From assembly GCF_001509555.1 (NCBI RefSeq), contig NZ_LMAS01000001.1, positions 1 to 32,666 on the forward strand: 32,666 bases of DNA, in the 5' to 3' direction. The translations under genes were made by a program, and so were the position numbers. Below the pieces are notes generated by a model that was given only the letters and a program-made list of their open reading frames with translations, was not told the DNA's origin and searched no databases. Numbering within the stretch: position 1 is the stretch's first letter; the number at the start of each line of letters is the position of its first letter. The DNA is from Bacillus sp. FJAT-29937. GTDB taxonomy: Bacteria; Bacillota; Bacilli; Bacillales; Cytobacillaceae. Below are positions 31,550-32,666 of the stretch, piece after piece.

Positions 31550-31680
31550 CGATAATGGAGAAAAAGAAACTATTAATCAATAGTGGGTAAACTCCTTTTC
31601 TGAATTTTATACCCTTTTCTGAAATTTCAATTGATACTTCTAATCTGCTATGTTACTATATTTTTCAAAGGATGATGTAT

Positions 31681-32319
31681 ATGAAGAAGTTTCCACTCAA
31701 GGAAAGGATTGTTGAGACTGCACTCGTTTTGTTTGAAAAGTATGGCTACCACGGAGTGACGGTTGGCCAAATTGTTGATGAGTGTGGGACGTCTAAGGGA
31801 GGGTTTTACCACAATTTTAAATCGAAAGATGAATTGCTTTATCACATCCACGATATTTTTATCTCCTATGTACTCGATAAAGCCAGAGAAGCATATGATA
31901 ATTTTGATACACCTGTTTCTCGCTTATGTGCCATCATTCAGTCTTTTACGAAAGTATTTGATTTATACAAACCTCACATTACTGTTTTTTACCAGGAAAG
32001 CACCTATTTAGTCGGAGATTTTTATCAAAAAATTAATGAAAAACGGGATGAATACCGCAAATTAATTGATCAGGTGATTAAGGAAGGGCAGGCAAATGGC
32101 GACTTTCGCTCTGAAGTTCCTGCTGAAATCTCGACAATGTCAATTATAGGGATGATTAATTGGACATACAAATGGTTTAGCAAAGAAGGTCCACTGTCAA
32201 TAGATGAAATTGCACTCGTTTTTAATGACTTGATTCTCCATTCACTTTTAACGGAGAAGGGCATGAAGGATAAAGCCGTAAACACATATTTACTCAAAAG
32301 TCAGCCTCTATCATTCTAG
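31681..32319 (+). CDS. TetR/AcrR-family transcriptional regulator
   Basis: A 212-residue TetR-type repressor. The N-terminal helix-turn-helix domain is clear (KERIVETALVLFEKYGYHGV, then TVGQIVDECGTSKGGFYHNF and KSKDELL), and the all-helical C-terminal half would bind the ligand. The ATG at 31681 is chosen because AAAGGA lies eight bases before it; ATGs at 31672 and 31675 overlap that site. It lies just upstream of an acyl-CoA dehydrogenase gene and two palindromes of one sequence type. That suggests it represses fatty-acid or branched-chain acyl-CoA breakdown, probably with an acyl-CoA as inducer. Confidence 0.9.
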   Translation: MKKFPLKERIVETALVLFEKYGYHGVTVGQIVDECGTSKGGFYHNFKSKDELLYHIHDIFISYVLDKAREAYDNFDTPVSRLCAIIQSFTKVFDLYKPHITVFYQESTYLVGDFYQKINEKRDEYRKLIDQVIKEGQANGDFRSEVPAEISTMSIIGMINWTYKWFSKEGPLSIDEIALVFNDLILHSLLTEKGMKDKAVNTYLLKSQPLSF

Positions 32320-32342
32320 CTGGCTATTAAAAAACAAAGGAC

Positions 32343-32360
32343 AGACCGACTAGTCGGTAT
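32343..32360. promoter_or_regulatory. TetR operator 1
   Basis: AGACCGACTAGTCGGTAT contains the perfect 14-bp palindrome ACCGACTAGTCGGT. It lies 23 bp after the regulator stop codon and before the acyl-CoA dehydrogenase gene. Confidence 0.75.
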
Positions 32361-32431
32361 TTCAATTGGAACAGCCAATACAAAGACCTGTACAACATGA
32401 TCCCAATTCGAAGCATACCTATTCTCTGTTT

Positions 32432-32449
32432 AGACCAACTGGTCGGTCT
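32432..32449. promoter_or_regulatory. TetR operator 2
   Basis: AGACCAACTGGTCGGTCT matches operator 1 at 15 of 18 positions and is itself palindromic at 7 of 9 pairs. It lies about 22 bp before the dehydrogenase ATG, where binding would block transcription. Confidence 0.75.
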
Positions 32450-32470
32450 TTAAAATGAGGAGGAAAAAAC

Positions 32471-32666
32471 ATGAATTTCGAATTAACGAATGAACAGCAA
32501 ATGCTTAAGGAAATGGTAAGGGATTTTGCAGAGAAAGAAATTAAGCCATATGCAAAAGAAGTGGATGAAACTTCGCAAATGCGCTATGAAACTTTTAAAA
32601 AGCTAGGAGAACTTGGCTTACTAGGGATTCCTTTTCCTGAAAAATACGGCGGTGCTGGGGGGGGGG
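32471..32666 (+). CDS. Acyl-CoA dehydrogenase, N-terminal part
   Basis: Sixty-five codons are visible before the window ends: MNFELTNEQQMLKEMVRDFA, then EKEIKPYAKEVDE, ETFKKLGELGLLGIPFPEKY and GGAG. This is the N-terminal helical domain of an FAD-dependent acyl-CoA dehydrogenase, which oxidises acyl-CoA to enoyl-CoA in beta-oxidation or branched-chain amino acid breakdown. The substrate range cannot be told. GAGGAGG lies before the ATG. The last ten bases are all G; family members normally continue YGGAGG(D/..), so the final residues are doubtful. Confidence 0.9.
   Translation, partial: MNFELTNEQQMLKEMVRDFAEKEIKPYAKEVDETSQMRYETFKKLGELGLLGIPFPEKYGGAGGG

Overview
The window is low-GC DNA from an endospore-forming member of the Bacillaceae. 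Support comes from a CwlJ-type spore cortex hydrolase, strong AGGAGG-type ribosome binding sites, a class I T-box leader, a qoxABCD aa3 quinol oxidase operon, and close resemblance of many proteins to Bacillus subtilis YczE, YerD, PncA (YueJ), BrnQ and Csp. The species cannot be named from this sequence. The last 10 bases are a pure G run inside an acyl-CoA dehydrogenase gene, so the right edge may be a contig end or an artefact.

Layout. 1-4.9 kb: a small hypothetical gene, a YczE-like membrane protein, an alpha/beta hydrolase, two decayed genes (one a frameshifted CPBP protease), then an ABC-2 exporter pair. 4.9-13.1 kb: an accessory region of short genes and gene scraps. It holds an ABC-ATPase Walker A fragment joined back to back with an SRPBCC (AHSA1-like) fragment, a 3-methyladenine DNA glycosylase, a cold shock protein, a GNAT enzyme, small membrane proteins, cwlJ, a lone VWA-like domain and an MscS/YbdG-type channel. 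Threaded through it, with one more copy at 31.4 kb, are five copies of a roughly 180-200 bp element. The element looks like the 3' part of a type I toxin-antitoxin locus: the end of a holin-like toxin ORF, its terminator and an opposing antisense RNA unit. 13.2-17.4 kb (minus strand): an ECF transporter S component, a VWA lipoprotein and a YerD-like FMN glutamate synthase-family protein. 17.8-24.7 kb: a ribose-phosphate pyrophosphokinase paralogue, nicotinamidase pncA, brnQ under a T-box, a nucleotidyltransferase, and a divergent GNAT/MocR pair with a shared operator-like palindrome. 25.0-28.9 kb: qoxABCD with a TGTGA-N6-TCACA site just after a predicted promoter. 29-32.7 kb: a polytopic membrane protein with the same kind of redox-type site upstream, a proline iminopeptidase-like hydrolase, and a TetR regulator with two matching palindromes before an acyl-CoA dehydrogenase gene.

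The most unusual structures are non-coding. Two tandem arrays, at 15.4-15.7 kb (6 units) and 22.2-22.7 kb (9 units), both have a period of exactly 52 bp. Every unit can fold into a long hairpin, and the hairpin arms are clearly related between the two arrays although the linkers differ. I do not know a described element that matches. Also notable are the repeated, 5'-eroded type I toxin loci and an interleaved A-B-A'-B' inverted-repeat element at 12.9-13.1 kb.
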